From: Anaeromyces robustus | Lineage: Eukaryota; Neocallimastigomycota; Neocallimastigomycetes; Neocallimastigales; Neocallimastigaceae | Direction: 5' to 3' | DNA: 52,500 nt | NCBI GenBank assembly: GCA_002104895.1 | Contig: MCFG01000236.1 | Span: 2,501 to 55,000, forward strand | Shown here: positions 33,797 through 52,500 of the stretch, in pieces | How positions within the stretch are numbered: the stretch's first letter is position 1 | Layout: the number at the start of each line of letters is the position of its first letter | Notes under the pieces: generated by a model | Databases searched by the model: none | Seen by the model: only the letters and a program-made list of their open reading frames with translations | Told to the model about the DNA's origin: nothing | Position numbers and translations under genes: made by a program

Positions 33797-34495
33797 TATA
33801 TATGAATTATGTATTATAAAAAAAATAAAATAACAATAATATTATAAAATAATGTTACACAATTATTTATTATAAAAGTCAATATATATATGATTCATTT
33901 CTTTTTCTTTTTCTTTTTTTCTTTTATTGTTTTTTACTATTAATAATACTAATACTAATATTAATAATAATAAATATTATGAGATAATATTTATTATAAT
34001 ATTTATTATGATAATTTTTTTTCCTTTTATTTTAATTCTTTAAACCATATTTAGTGTATCTATTATTATTATATATATTATATTTATTTCTTCTTTATAC
34101 ATGTCAAACAACTCAATTTTTCCCTATTAATTAATTCATAATATTATCTTTTATAAATTTTATATTTATATTTTATAGTTTATTTATTTATTTTATTGTA
34201 TTGCATTTTTTAGATTTACATTTTCTTTTCTTTCTTTCTTTCTTTCTTTTTTTTTTTTTTTTAGATATTATTTAATATCTAAGTTATAAATAACAATTAT
34301 TATGTCATTATTATTATTTCAATTTTTTATAATATATATATATATATATAATTATATATTTTATATCAGATTTTATAAAGTTTTCTTTCTTTATAATTTT
34401 TTTATGTATAATTTTTTTTTTTTTTAGTTTATATATAAAAATATAATATATATATATTTTATAAATATTTAAAATCCTAATTATATATATTAATA

Positions 34496-36111
34496 TTAAT
34501 CAAATGATGGAATTCCCCATTTTTCTGGTTTAAAATCTTCTAATGATGAAAGGATTTCAACTTTTTCATTACTTGAAATTTTTTCATCAATTTCAAGACG
34601 TGGATCTGGTACCCAAACAACACTCATGTTGGCATTAATACCAGCTTGAACACCACCAGGGGCATCTAATTATTAGAATATAATATATATATAAATATAA
34701 TAATTATACAAATATAATAATTATACAAATATAATAATATATAATATGTAATATATTATATTATTATATTTTAAATATTAAATATTATAGAAAGTAAAGA
34801 ATAATATATATTATATATATATGTATTTAGTTTATTATTATTTGTTACTATTATTTATTATTAATTTGTTACTATTATTTACTATAGTAAATCATTTATG
34901 TATATAATTTAATAAGATGATTTAATTTTTTTATTTTTTTTATACCTTCAAAAACAAGACAATCTTCTGGATTTTCAACATTAAGTTGTTTAGCAGCTTC
35001 AAGGAAAATATCTGGTGATGGTTTACCATTTTTAACATTTGGATTATCACCAGTAATAATTACATCAAATAAATCAAACATATCTCTATGATTTTGATTC
35101 TTTTGTCCAAATGCTTTTTTATTTGAACTAGTAGCAACCTTTTTATATATATATATATGTGTGTGTATGTGTTGTGTATATGTATTATTATTATTATTAT
35201 TATTTTGTTTTGTTTATATATATATAATATAATGAAGTTTTTTATTTTATTTATTCATTATGTAATATGTATATTATATATATATTATAAGGATTTAAAA
35301 ATAAATTTTAGAAATAAAAAAAAAAAATTAATATTTAATAAATATAATTATATATATATATATCATATGTAATAGAAATAATAATATTATTTATAATAAC
35401 GATATATGATTTAACGTAATATGATATGGTATGATATAATATAACAATAATTATATGATATTTACAGCAATTGGAATATTTTTGGCTTTTAAGTTTTTAA
35501 TTAAGTTTGCAGCTCCTGGCATTTTTTTGCAGAATGGGAATAATTTTTCCTGTTTTATTTTATTTTATTTTATTTTATTTTATTATGAATATATATGTAT
35601 ATATGTATATTTATTATAATTTAATATTATGAAATTTATTAATGACAAATAGTAATTATGATATTATATAATAACGATAAATGAAATAAATATATAATAA
35701 AAAAGATGAATGAATTTAATATATATACATGCATTTCAGATCTTTCTTTTAAATAGTCATCAATATCTAAATCAATTTGTAATTCATTAATTAAATATTC
35801 AGCTGCCTTTTTTTTTTTTTTATTATTTAATTGAATTTATTATAATTTAATTTTAGTTTATTTCATCGTCAAGATAAGCGAATATAAGTAATTATTATTA
35901 TTAAAAAAAAAAAAAGAGTATATAATTATTTTAATGATAAATATTCATAATATATATATATTTTAACAAGTATTTTTTTTTTTGTATTAATTATCATTTA
36001 TATTATAAAATTTGATATTTTACTTCTCTTGCTTTCTTTCCCATCATACCAGCCTTAACTTTCCAAGTGAATTCTTTACCATATCTTTTTAAAATTTCAC
36101 CTATTCATTAT

Positions 36112-36151
<40 letters not shown>

Positions 36152-36580
36152 TTTTATTATTTATATAGAATAGAATATATATTATGTTAATGCAATTTAT
36201 ATTTATTTTTCTTTTTTTCTTCTTCTTTCACTTCATTCTTTTAATTGAAATATATATATATAATTGTAATTTTAAATGTATTCAATTTATTATGATTTAA
36301 ATGAAAATAATGATTTAAATTATTACTTGTTACTTCAGTGTAAATACTTTCTGTATCCTTTAAATATATATAACAAATATAACAAATATAACAATAATAA
36401 ATGAATAATTGTAAATATTATAAATTTAATTTTTGTTTTTTTAATTAACATATATTTAAAAAATGAAATTATAATGACCATAATAATAATAATCATGAAA
36501 ATTATTATAAAAAAAATACTTACAAGAAGAAGTCCATCAACATCAAAAATACAATACTTAATTGTCTTATATTTAGTCAT
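34496..36580 (-). CDS. PUDP/HDHD1-like pseudouridine-5'-phosphatase (HAD superfamily)
   Basis: Seven - strand exons close in phase: 36580-36524, 36357-36327, 36100-36024, 35806-35729, 35549-35466, 35138-34946 and 34665-34496, giving 229 residues, the length of human PUDP. HAD motif I is CIFDVDGLLL-DTES with the nucleophile Asp in DxDG; motif II is VATSSN; the lysine motif is GKPSPDIFLEAAKQL; motif IV is CLVFEDAPGGVQAG. The cap region MMGKKARE and the C-terminal ending LEDFKPEKWGIPSFD match the PUDP/GS1 group more closely than glycerol-3-phosphatases. Known members dephosphorylate pseudouridine-5'-monophosphate from RNA turnover; some relatives act on other sugar phosphates, so the substrate is inferred. 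Exon 1 ends exactly after motif I. The gene looks intact. Confidence 0.93.
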
Positions 36581-38480
36581 TTTTATTTCTTTTATTTTTT
36601 ATTTTATTTTTATTATTATTATTATTATTATTTTTTTTTTTTGATAATTAAAGAAATATAATGAAAAAATAGAAATAATAATTATATATTAGAATTCAAT
36701 TTTAATTTCGATTTTAATTCCAATTCTAATTCCAAATTCAAATTCATTTTAAATAAATTAGTACTTTTGTAATTTATTTTTTATTTTATAACCTACCTTA
36801 ATTTGTAACTATTTTTTTTTTTAAAAAAATTGTTGCGAAGAAAAAAAAAAAAAGTTAAAAAAAAAGAATTATGAATTAAAATTGATTGTATTTTTTAATT
36901 CTAAAAAATTATTGGTTCATTTTTTTTAAAAAAAATGAAAAATTATGTAAAATACATTAAATTTATAACACCTTTTTTTTTTTTTTTTTTTTTAAATTAT
37001 TATATATATATTCTGAAAGTAAAAGTATATTTAATTTATTATGAATTTTTAGTAAATTGTTAATACTAAAATAGTAATAATATAAATAATTTATAAATAA
37101 AAAAAAGAAATAATAAAGTCAAAAAAAGGGTAATACATAATAAAAGAAAAGATAATTTTAAAAAAAAGCAATATTTGAATAAAATTTAAGTATTTCAATA
37201 TTAAATATATTGTACTAATATTAGATTTGTAAATATTATATGATAAATACTGGTATTTAAAATCTATATATTTTTAATATAAGATTTAAAGATAGATATA
37301 TCTACTAAAAATATAATTATATCAATCATTATCATTATTATTATATTATTATTGGTATTAATAATAAGTAAATAATATTTTTTTTTTGTATTTTAGTTTT
37401 ATAAAAAAAAAAAAAAACTATATATAAATTTAATCAATAATAATAATCATAATAATAATACAATATAATTATTATTAAATAATTTATACTGAGTGTATAT
37501 TGTATAACATGTATAAATAATATTAGTTTTTATTCTTTTTTTATTATTAATATTACATGCTTTACTGACATCTTAATTGTTATATTTGTATATATAAAAA
37601 TTAAAAAATATTACAAAATGTTTAATAATTTAATATTTAATAATATAATTATTAATTTTAATATTAAATTTATTATTATTATTTATTAACATAACATGAC
37701 ACTTCATAAATATACATGAAATATTTATTAATTAATTATTTAGTATACTTGTAATGACATTATGTTAATTTATGTAGTTTTATATCATACATTTTTCAAT
37801 TAGTTATATATAAATTTTTTCATTTTCTTTTTGTATAAAATTGTGAAACCTTAAATTTGTGCAACATTTGATTACTTTAATAAAATATCAAATTTAAATA
37901 GTAATAGAATATTCTATTTATTCTATTTTAAACTTTTATAAATTTTTAACAAAGCTAAAAATATATAAATGAATCATTTATATTAAAAATAGATATATTC
38001 ATTCATTAATTTTAATTATATATATTATTACAGCTATTACTATTATTATATATAAGTAAATTAAAATAGAAGAAAAAATTAAAATAAAAAAAATTATTTT
38101 TATATAATAATAGAAAAATAAATCTTTCAATATGTATATTATATATATTTATAAATAATATAAAAATAATGTAAATTAGTGTTAAGTGTATTTATTCTAA
38201 ATGGTTTTTATATATATTTTATTTTTATTAATATTATTAATAATAGATTTATATATTAAAGATAAGTTAAAACATACAAAAATATATATTTATTATTTTT
38301 AATAATAATTTAAAACCGATATAAAAAAATGAAAAAAAAAAAATAGAAATAAAAAAAACTGTATAATATATAAACAAATTAAAGTAAATAATAGAATAAT
38401 TTAAAAATTTTAAATGTATTATGTTACATTATATATATATTAATAAAAATGAATTTTTGAATAATTAATTATTATTTTCT

Positions 38481-38512
<32 letters not shown>

Positions 38513-38524
38513 TTAAATTTAATT
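36581..38524. other. Intergenic AT-rich spacer
   Basis: This spacer separates the start of the HAD gene from the 3' end of the tectonic gene. It holds T tracts (about 36632-36642, 36974-36993, 38498-38514), A tracts (about 36840-36853, 37407-37417) and many TAATAT palindromes. There is no protein-like frame and no recognisable RNA gene. Confidence 0.55.
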
Positions 38525-41500
38525 TTAATATAAACTATATGTTATAAATATTATAATTATTGATAATATCCATATTTTTGAAGAGGATAAAAAGGAAATT
38601 CTATGAGATCCTTCATTTCTAATAAAGAATGGATAAAATAAATCTTCTTGAACTGCTGGAATAAGTCTTGGTGCTCTTGGCATATAAAGTTCTGTACCAT
38701 GATCTGGTAATAATAAAAAGGATACTGTTGTTCTTAAATTATAGGAAAGTTTTTTTCTATTAATATCACAATCATTTTCATTGGTATTACCTACTGTACA
38801 GGTACATATATTTCCTGCTGTACCATATGTTGCTCTAGCTCCAATAATCATAGGTTGAGGATTTTTTAATGATCCAACATAGGCCCATATAAATTGAAGT
38901 GCTAATTCTGTTGGTAATGTATCACAGGAAGCTAAATTTGATACACTCTATTATTATTATTATTATTAAATATTATTATTAAATATTATTAAAAATTATA
39001 TTATAATATATATATTCAAAGGAAAAAAAAAATAATAATAAATATTTATATTTTTTATGTTTATATTTTATAAATTTTTATAATATAAATAATATTTATT
39101 TATTTTTTTTTCTCATTATTTAAACAATATCTTTTAAAAAAAAATAAAAAAAATTATAATTACTTCTGGTTGAATCATTTTTATCCATTCCCATGAATTA
39201 TTTACTGTAGAATTACCAAATCTTGCAATATAAGTAATATTTCTTAAAGTAGAATGATGAATTTCTAACATTTTTTTAGTTATTTCTGCATAATCAGAAT
39301 TAATTGAAGGATCAATAGGTAATGTACATTCTGATACTATATCATCTCCAAAAGTCACTGGTATACGTCCTCTATTACTTTTTGATGTTGAATATGGACA
39401 TCTTAATTCTCCATTAATTAATATATTTTTTGGAATGGTAAATCCTTCTGTTTCTTCTAATGTTCCAGTAAGACCATGCAAATGAAAAAAAAAATAAGAA
39501 AAAATATATATATATATAATTAAAATGAAATATAAAAACATTATCATTATAAAAATAATCATTTTTGAAAAAAAATAGAACGCTGAGTTAAGGAAATGAA
39601 TTTAAAGGTGAAAATATAAAGAAAAAAAATGAATGAATCAATAATTTAAATATTTATTATTATTATTATAATTTTTTTTTAATTTTTCTAATATATATAT
39701 ATATATATAAAGGATATTTATTTAAAGTAGATGTTAAAATTTCTTTTCCAAAAATATAACCTGGATTACCAGAGGTTTTTCTAGGTGTTACTTTGTTAAT
39801 ATCAATTTCAGGATCAGTTTCAGCTTGTTTAATAATACTTTTCTAAAATATTCAAATAAATAAATAAGTAAAAAAAAATTTAACTATTAAGTAAATATAA
39901 TTATTATATAAAAAGAAAATAGTAATAATAATAATAATAATTATTATTTTTTTATTATTTTTTTCTTTGATACAAACCAAAAATTGTACATTAAATGTTT
40001 GAGTAATTAATTCATTATCATTTAAATTAAGTTCATCATATAAAATTTCAACATCAACGGAATCAATAATATCTGCATTTGCTGCTGAACCTCTATTAGG
40101 TGTTGAATAATATATTTTGTAATTTACCTTTTTTTTTTTTAATATAATAATAATGGTTTAATTAATTAATTAATTTATATATGTTAAATCTTAAACTATT
40201 ATTATTATTATTATCATTATTATTTACCTGTAAAACAACTTTTTGTAAATTATTATCATCTTTCTTAGAAGTAGATTTTGGTAAATTATTAACATTAATT
40301 CTTTGTTCAATAACTCTTTTTTTAATATTTTTTTTATTATAATTATTATTATTATTAGATAAACTTTGAAGTAAAGCTTGATGAAGTTCTTTATCATCTT
40401 CTTCATTTTTTCTAATATAATATTTTCCATTATTATATACATATTTTTCTTCCCTTTTAAATATATTATTTTTATTAATTTTTATACCATGAATTTTACT
40501 AGTTTTAAATTCTTTCTTTTTATTATTAATATCATCATCATCATTATTTGATTTATCTACTGATAAATTAATAATTGAAGCTTTGTCTTCATCTTCTTCT
40601 CCTTCTCCTTCTTCATCTTTTAAATCACTATTCATATTAAATTTAATACCTATATTATTCTCATCATTATCAAAAATGTTATCATTTTCATTGTCATTAT
40701 TATCAAAAGTGTTATCATTTAGATTGTCATTATTATAAAAAATATTATCATTTTCATTATCATTATTATTAATAATATTATCATTTTCATTATCATTATC
40801 ATTATCATTATTATTAATAATATTACTACTTTCATTATCATCATTATTCATGATATTGTCATTTTCATTATTATCATTATCATTAAAATTATGAACATAG
40901 GGTATAAAATTATCATTATCATCATTAAATTCTTTATCAGGTTCATTAAATATATTATAATTATTATAGTTGAAATAATCATTCATATCATCATCATTCA
41001 TATCATCATCATTATTATCATTATCAATATCTGCAATACCAGGATCATCATTATTATTATTATTATCATCATCATCATCACCATTATCATGATTAAATGG
41101 ATTATTCATATAATCATCATCACCATTAACAATACCACCAATAAAATAATCTTCATCATTATTTATACCATTATTATTATTATTGTTGTCATTGTCATTG
41201 TCATTTGAGTGGTTTGGATCATAATAATCATTATCTGGATAGAACGAATCATTATTATTATTATCTGGATTAGATTGACCATTATTATCATTATTATCAT
41301 CATTATTATTATCATTATCTTGATTGAATGGATCATTATTATTATTACCATTATCTTGATTGAATGGATCATCATTATTATTACCATTATCTTGATTGAA
41401 TGGATCATTATTATTATTATTACCATTATTTGGATTGAATGAATTATTATTATTATTATCATTATTATAACCATTATTTAAATAGTCATTATCATTATCA

Positions 41501-42995
41501 ATATTATTGTTATTACCATTATTTGGATTTAATGGGTCATCATAATCATTAAAATTTTGATGGAATGGATCAAAATAATCTTGTTCATGTTCATTAAAAT
41601 AATCTGAACTATAATCATTTATAATTTCATCATGAGTTTCAGTAATTTCTGGCATATTGACTTTCATTTCTTTGAAATTAGGTGTAGTATAATTACTTGT
41701 AGTTGGGTTCTTTTTATCCATATTATATTATATTATATTATTTTATTTAATTTATTTTTTTTTAATAATTAATTTTTTAATCAATAAATATATATAAATC
41801 AATTAATATAGAAAAATTTAAAAAAATAAAATAAAATAAAATAAAATAATATTTAAATAATATTTACTCTAATAAATAATATTTCATTTGTTTTATAATA
41901 ATCAATAGTGAATTCTTTTTTCGTTTTAGAATATCTTCTTGTACATTTTGTTTCTATATCCATTAAAAATACTTAACATATATAATATATATATAATATA
42001 TATGTATTAAAGATTAAGAAGTTATGTTATTTAATTTTTTTTATAATGTTATTTAATGTTATTAATAATTAATTAGTTATTAATAATTATATTTATTATT
42101 ATATATTTTATGTTAACATACATATAGGTGAAAATGTATCACAAAATCCTGATTCTGTATTTTTTGGTATAGTGAAAGCATAAGATTGTAAAACTATTTC
42201 TTTTTTATTATCTGATCTTTTTGAATATGTACTTTGAGTTTTATTAGCAATAATAATAGGCGATCCAAGCTATAAATAATAATATAAATAATAATATAAA
42301 TAATAATAATAATAAATATAAATATATATATTTAAATTATTTATTATATATATTATATTATTGTTAATTTTTATTTATCTATTTATTGATATATATAATA
42401 TTTATTGTAATAATAGATTTTACCGTATAACTTTTTTGTGGTAAAATTAAAGATAAACTTTTATCACTATAGGAAAATGTTGATTGCAAACGTTTAAATT
42501 GACTAATAAAAGTTGTTTTATCTTCAATTCTTCCAGGATTTTCATAAAAATAACCCATATCAGGATCTTTTTATTAAATATATATATATATAGTAAAAAT
42601 TTTTTTTTATATATAAATAAATAAAAAAAGAAAAATCAATCATAAATACACAATATAATACTTTTTTTTATTTTTATTTTTTAATTTTTATTTTTTTATT
42701 TTTCATCTTTTTTTTCATTTTTAGATTTTATTTTATTTATACTTACTATGATCCATAACAATACATAAAACAGCAGAACCACTACCATCATAATCATCTG
42801 TTACAATAACATTAGGATTATGAACTTTTTTTAATAATTTAGAACACATAGGTTTATCTTTATCTTCTGGTCCTTCTGGAAGACATTCTCCTGTGAAAAA
42901 ATATTTCATTTCACTGGTACAATCAGGATCACAACAACAATTAATATCACATTTATTACGAGTTAAATCACATATACATTGTCCCATATCTATTT

Positions 42996-43030
<35 letters not shown>

Positions 43031-43958
43031 TTATTTTATTTTTTTTATATTTTTATTTTATTAATTTTATAATTTGATACGTAAAATATGTAATAACAAT
43101 AATTGAAATTAAAGAAGATAGAATAAAATAAAATAAAAATAAGATAAATTAAGTAATTGATAATATTGAATAATAAAATTCTTAAGATATAATTATAATG
43201 TTATATATAATACTGAAATATTATTCATTGATTATTAACCTGTTTTGAAATTTAATGATGGTTCTTTAGACTTTTTAATTGTTAATAATTTATTTATATA
43301 CATATATATCCATATAATTAAAAATATTATTATTATTTTTTTAAATATTAATAACATAAATATATATATATATAAAATAAATAATAAACAATATATATAT
43401 ATATACTTTATTATTATTAGAACTTGATTTTATTTCTTCTACTTCTTTTTCATCTTCATTATAGTTTGATAAAATATTAACGTCATTTATATGTTCTCCA
43501 AATTCATCATATAATTCATCTGTTTCCGGGTTATCATCTGTATTTGTTTCATTATAATGTGCTATTATTGGTTTTTTATCTTTATTACTCTCTTTATTCT
43601 TCCCTTTGTTTTTACCTGAACTTATACCTGTAAATTTAAAACCTTGCCCATATACCTCTTTTTTTTTTTTTTTTTTTTTTTGGAAAAAAATTTTTATATA
43701 TTTATTATAGTATTATTTTATTTTTATTTATATATCAATATATATATGTTATAGAGAGAATGTAATTTTGTAATCGTTTAATACAGTGTATATTATTAAA
43801 AAAAATTATTAATAATTTATTATTTATATAATATTAAGAAAAAAAAATATTTTTTTTATTATAAAAAAAAAAAAGTTGATAATACCTGATATTAAAAGCA
43901 GTATTATTATTATTGAGAATATATGGTTTATATTTTTGTTTTTTTTTATTACCTTCAT
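38525..43958 (-). CDS. Tectonic (ciliary transition-zone protein) with giant Asn/Asp insertion
   Basis: Twelve - strand exons: 43958-43886, 43657-43407, 43270-43240, 42989-42747, 42566-42424, 42269-42122, 41971-41868, 41709-40228, 40127-39978, 39842-39718, about 39467-39164, and 38947-38525, about 1158 residues. A signal peptide (residues 1-24) is followed by an acidic region. Next is the diagnostic cysteine motif CICDLTRNKCDINCCCDPDC (about 122-141), then NPDMGYFYEN, TKCTRRYSK, GNPGYIFGKEI, RIPVTFGDD, ARFGNS, GSLKNPQP and a C-terminal membrane segment. Tectonics gate the ciliary membrane at the transition zone with B9/MKS proteins, implying a flagellated organism. Exon 8 adds about 490 residues, mostly Asn/Asp repeats with PFNQDNGNNN units; family members are usually around 600 residues. 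The intron after GKEILTST has no GT donor and looks U12-type; its 3' end is uncertain. All other phases close. Confidence 0.9.
39468..39717 (-). other. Candidate U12-type (AT-AC) intron of tectonic
   Basis: Read on the - strand, the exon ending in ACATCTACTTTAAATAA continues with ATATCCTTTA, the U12-type 5' splice consensus. There is no GT between the conserved GNPGYIFGKEI codons and an in-frame TAA at 39668-39666. An exact U12 branch-site consensus, TTCCTTAAC, lies at 39595-39587. Exon phase is 2. The acceptor TCTTAC|T before 39467 restores the frame and keeps the spacing expected between family motifs. However, it lies about 120 nt from that branch site, so the 3' end is unproven. Confidence 0.6.
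40640..41560 (-). repeat. In-frame Asn/Asp-rich minisatellite in tectonic exon 8
   Basis: On the coding (-) strand, units of AAT, GAT and AAC with a recurring DPFNQDNGNNN-like peptide (about 41325-41440) and NDNENDNI-like peptide (about 40670-40880) are repeated. The opposite strand reads as an artefactual poly-Ile frame. Repeat units differ by point changes, so this is not simple recent slippage. Confidence 0.88.
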
Positions 43959-44659
43959 TTTATTTTATATTATTTTATTTTTTCCTTTTTAATAATATAT
44001 ATAGATATATTGAATAGGTTGAATAAATTATAACATGAATTTATTTTTCTTATTTTTCTTTTTATCTCAATAAAAAATCTTTTTCCTAATATATATATAT
44101 ATTTTTAATTTTTTAAAAAAGAAATATAATAATTAATAATAATTAAATATGAATTAAATTTATTTTTAATTTTTTTTTTTTTTAATTTCAAGTTAAAATA
44201 TATAAAAAATATAATTAAAAAAAAAAATTAAAATTTTGTTAAATATTATATAATAAGAATTCTTTTCTTTTTTAATATTTTAATTGATTTATTTATCCTT
44301 TTATAATTATTAATTATATAAATTCTTTTTTTTTTAATTTTAATTTTATTTTTCAAATTTTTTTTTTATTTTCTTTCTTTCTTTTTTTTTTTTTAATTAA
44401 TTTTGGCCAATAATGATATATCTTTAATTTATTATAATTATTATGAAAAAAGAATGAAAACAAAGTTTTGTATAAAGATTATTACAATTTTAAAAAAATA
44501 AAAAGGAAAAATGTATTACAATTTTAGAAAATATGTATAACTTGAAGGTTAAAAAAAATTTTTTTTATTTATTATTACTAGTTTTGTTATTTATAAGTTA
44601 ATGGCTTTTTTTTTCATTTAAACTCCGAAAATAGTGAATAAATAAATAAATAAATAAAA

Positions 44660-44754
<95 letters not shown>

Positions 44755-45378
44755 CAAAACTAATTTAATATAAAAATATAGCAAAACAAATAAATAATGA
44801 ACAAGTATATAAAATATCAAATAATTAATTAAAATAAAAAGATAATAGCAATTAATAATCTAGAGTGGGTTTTTTTTTGGTAAAAAAAAGAAAACAATAA
44901 AAGATGTTATAATTTTTAAAAGTTTTTTTTTAATTTTTTTATATATATTGTTTTTATTTATAATTAAATAATTTTTTAAAATATTTTAGCTTTTTTATAT
45001 ATAAATATTTTTTTATTTTATTTTTACTTTTTACTTTATATTTTTATTATTTAATTAAAATATTTATATAATTATTGGTATTATTATTTGCATTATATAT
45101 ATATATTTCTTACATAAAGATAGTAATTTATTGTAATTCATTTATATATATATATGTATTTATAAATATATTTAACAGTCTTTTATATATATATATAATT
45201 TATTTAATTAGTATTGTATATTTACTTTTTCTTTATCTTTTATTTTTTATATATATCTATCTTTAAAAAAATATATGTTATATTATTTGTTTTTTTTTTT
45301 ATCTTATTGAAATTGAAATTATATTTAAATTTTGTCTCCTTTTCTTTCTTTCTTTATATATTATAAATAATATTAAAT
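43959..45378. other. Intergenic spacer with long AAAT array
   Basis: This lies between the start of tectonic and the 3' end of the deubiquitinase gene on the same strand. It includes T tracts (about 44168-44180, 44385-44394), the AAAT array at 44637-44753 and AT dinucleotide runs near 45096-45106 and 45185-45196. No gene is recognisable. Confidence 0.55.
44637..44753. repeat. (AAAT)n microsatellite
   Basis: An AAAT array of about 117 nt with a single-base slip near 44659. It is the longest simple tetranucleotide array in the right half of the window and produces an artefactual LFIYLFIY frame on the - strand. Confidence 0.93.
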
Positions 45379-51867
<6,489 letters not shown>

Positions 51868-52500
51868 AATATCAAAAATGAAAGAGCCTATATATGTATG
51901 ATTTATTATATTTTTTTCAAATAAAGTTTTTTTAAGCATATATATATGTATAAATATATATTTTTTTGTATATAAATATTTGTAGAATAAAAAACAGTTA
52001 TATATATAAATACATAACAAATAATAATAATATTTAATATATTATTATTTTTTATTTTTTTTTGTTACTTTTTTTTCTTTTTTTTTTTTTAAAAAAAGTG
52101 ATGAATAATAATATAATTTACATAATTATTAAAATATTTATTTTTTAGATTATCTTTTTTTATAGTTTCCTTTGAATTTATTATAAAAAAAAAAAAAAAA
52201 AAAAAAAATATAAAAAAAAATCTTTTATATTTATTGAATATAAAAAAGTAAAAAATATATTTTTTTAAAAAAATTAATTAATTAAAAAAAAAAAATGTAT
52301 ATATATATAAACATTTATATAAATTTTGAATTATTTTAAATTATATAATTTATTAATAAATAAATTATATATAATTTTTTTTTTAAATTTAAATAATTAT
52401 GAATTAGAATTATATAATTAAATAAACAATATGATTAAATAATAAATAAATTTTTATACTTTAAACAAATAAATAACGTTATTAAATGTGTTCCATTTTA
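51868..52500. other. Upstream AT-rich flank
   Basis: This holds T and A tracts (about 52072-52091, 52185-52208) and AT runs. A reading frame continues upstream of the chosen start to 52020, but its sequence (repeated Tyr/Ile/Phe) looks like intron or leader translation. An additional first exon of the deubiquitinase could lie here or beyond the window. Confidence 0.45.

Larger units (their letters stand above)
22361..34495. other. 12.1 kb gene-free AT-rich region
   Basis: No reading frame here has protein-like composition on either strand. The few open frames are translations of TTTA or poly-T (for example 26826-27011). The DNA is a patchwork of A/T tracts, ATT and TTTA/AAAT microsatellites, and short islands carrying a few G or C bases, many containing GGCT or AGCC. 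The region lies upstream of the HMG-box gene and downstream of the HAD hydrolase gene, which are in the same orientation. I see no tRNA, rRNA or transposon coding remnant. It could be ordinary intergenic DNA, decayed repeats, or a chromosomal element such as an AT-rich centromere; the sequence alone does not decide. Confidence 0.7.

Noticed and set aside
39134-39562. Reading frame starting MIIFIMIMFLY that looks like a signal peptide for a second short tectonic gene
   Set aside because: The hydrophobic stretch has intron-like AT composition. Splitting there would cut the tectonic domain between GNPGYIFGKEI and the following strand, and an unusual intron explains the join better.
40891-41474. 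Poly-Ile frames on both strands
   Set aside because: They are shifted or antisense translations of the Asn/Asp codon array in tectonic exon 8.
44614-44820. LFIYLFIY repeat protein, and the similar frame at 26826-27011
   Set aside because: They are translations of AAAT/TTTA microsatellites, without coding-like sequence at either end.

Overview
Organism. This is extremely AT-rich eukaryotic nuclear DNA. Genes are split by many short GT...AG introns (roughly 60-250 nt). Asparagine runs encoded by AAT repeats interrupt proteins, and long A/T and TTTA/AAAT microsatellites fill non-coding DNA. The window encodes a tectonic protein (ciliary transition zone) and a CAAX-tailed INPP5E-like phosphatase, so the source probably builds a flagellum. 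Together with the base composition this best fits an anaerobic gut fungus (Neocallimastigomycota). That placement is inference; Dictyostelium-type genomes look similar in composition but lack cilia. | Layout. All genes from 1 to 18.85 kb lie on the + strand: ABCE1/RLI1 (21-2732), an AFG2B/SPATA5L1-like double AAA ATPase (3892-8357), an unrecognised Asn-rich basic protein (9326-12453), and a large inositol-polyphosphate 5-phosphatase ending in CIIQ (12700-18849). All genes from 19.5 kb on lie on the - strand: a decayed GC-richer gene relic (about 19530-20125), an HMG-box protein (21036-22360), a pseudouridine-5'-phosphatase-like HAD enzyme (34496-36580), tectonic with a giant Asn/Asp-rich insertion (38525-43958), and a USP2/USP21-type deubiquitinase with a long low-complexity N-terminus (45379-about 51867). 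The two blocks converge at about 18.85-21.0 kb. A 12.1 kb stretch (22361-34495) has no recognisable gene. | Gene relationships. There are no operons. ABCE1 and AFG2B are both linked to ribosome recycling or maturation. INPP5E and tectonic belong to the same ciliary-membrane module in animals, and both occur here about 20 kb apart, each carrying a large low-complexity insertion. | Most notable signals. (1) A tectonic intron has no GT donor but starts with the U12-type sequence ATATCCTTT and contains an exact U12 branch site, TTCCTTAAC. (2) A 17-nt microexon encodes the invariant QQDSQ box of the deubiquitinase. (3) About 200 residues are inserted between two catalytic motifs of the phosphatase. 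(4) The 12 kb desert has sparse GC-bearing islands, including a 14-bp inverted pair. Exon models were built by eye from splice consensus, reading phase and family motifs; nearly all phases close, and the exceptions are stated.
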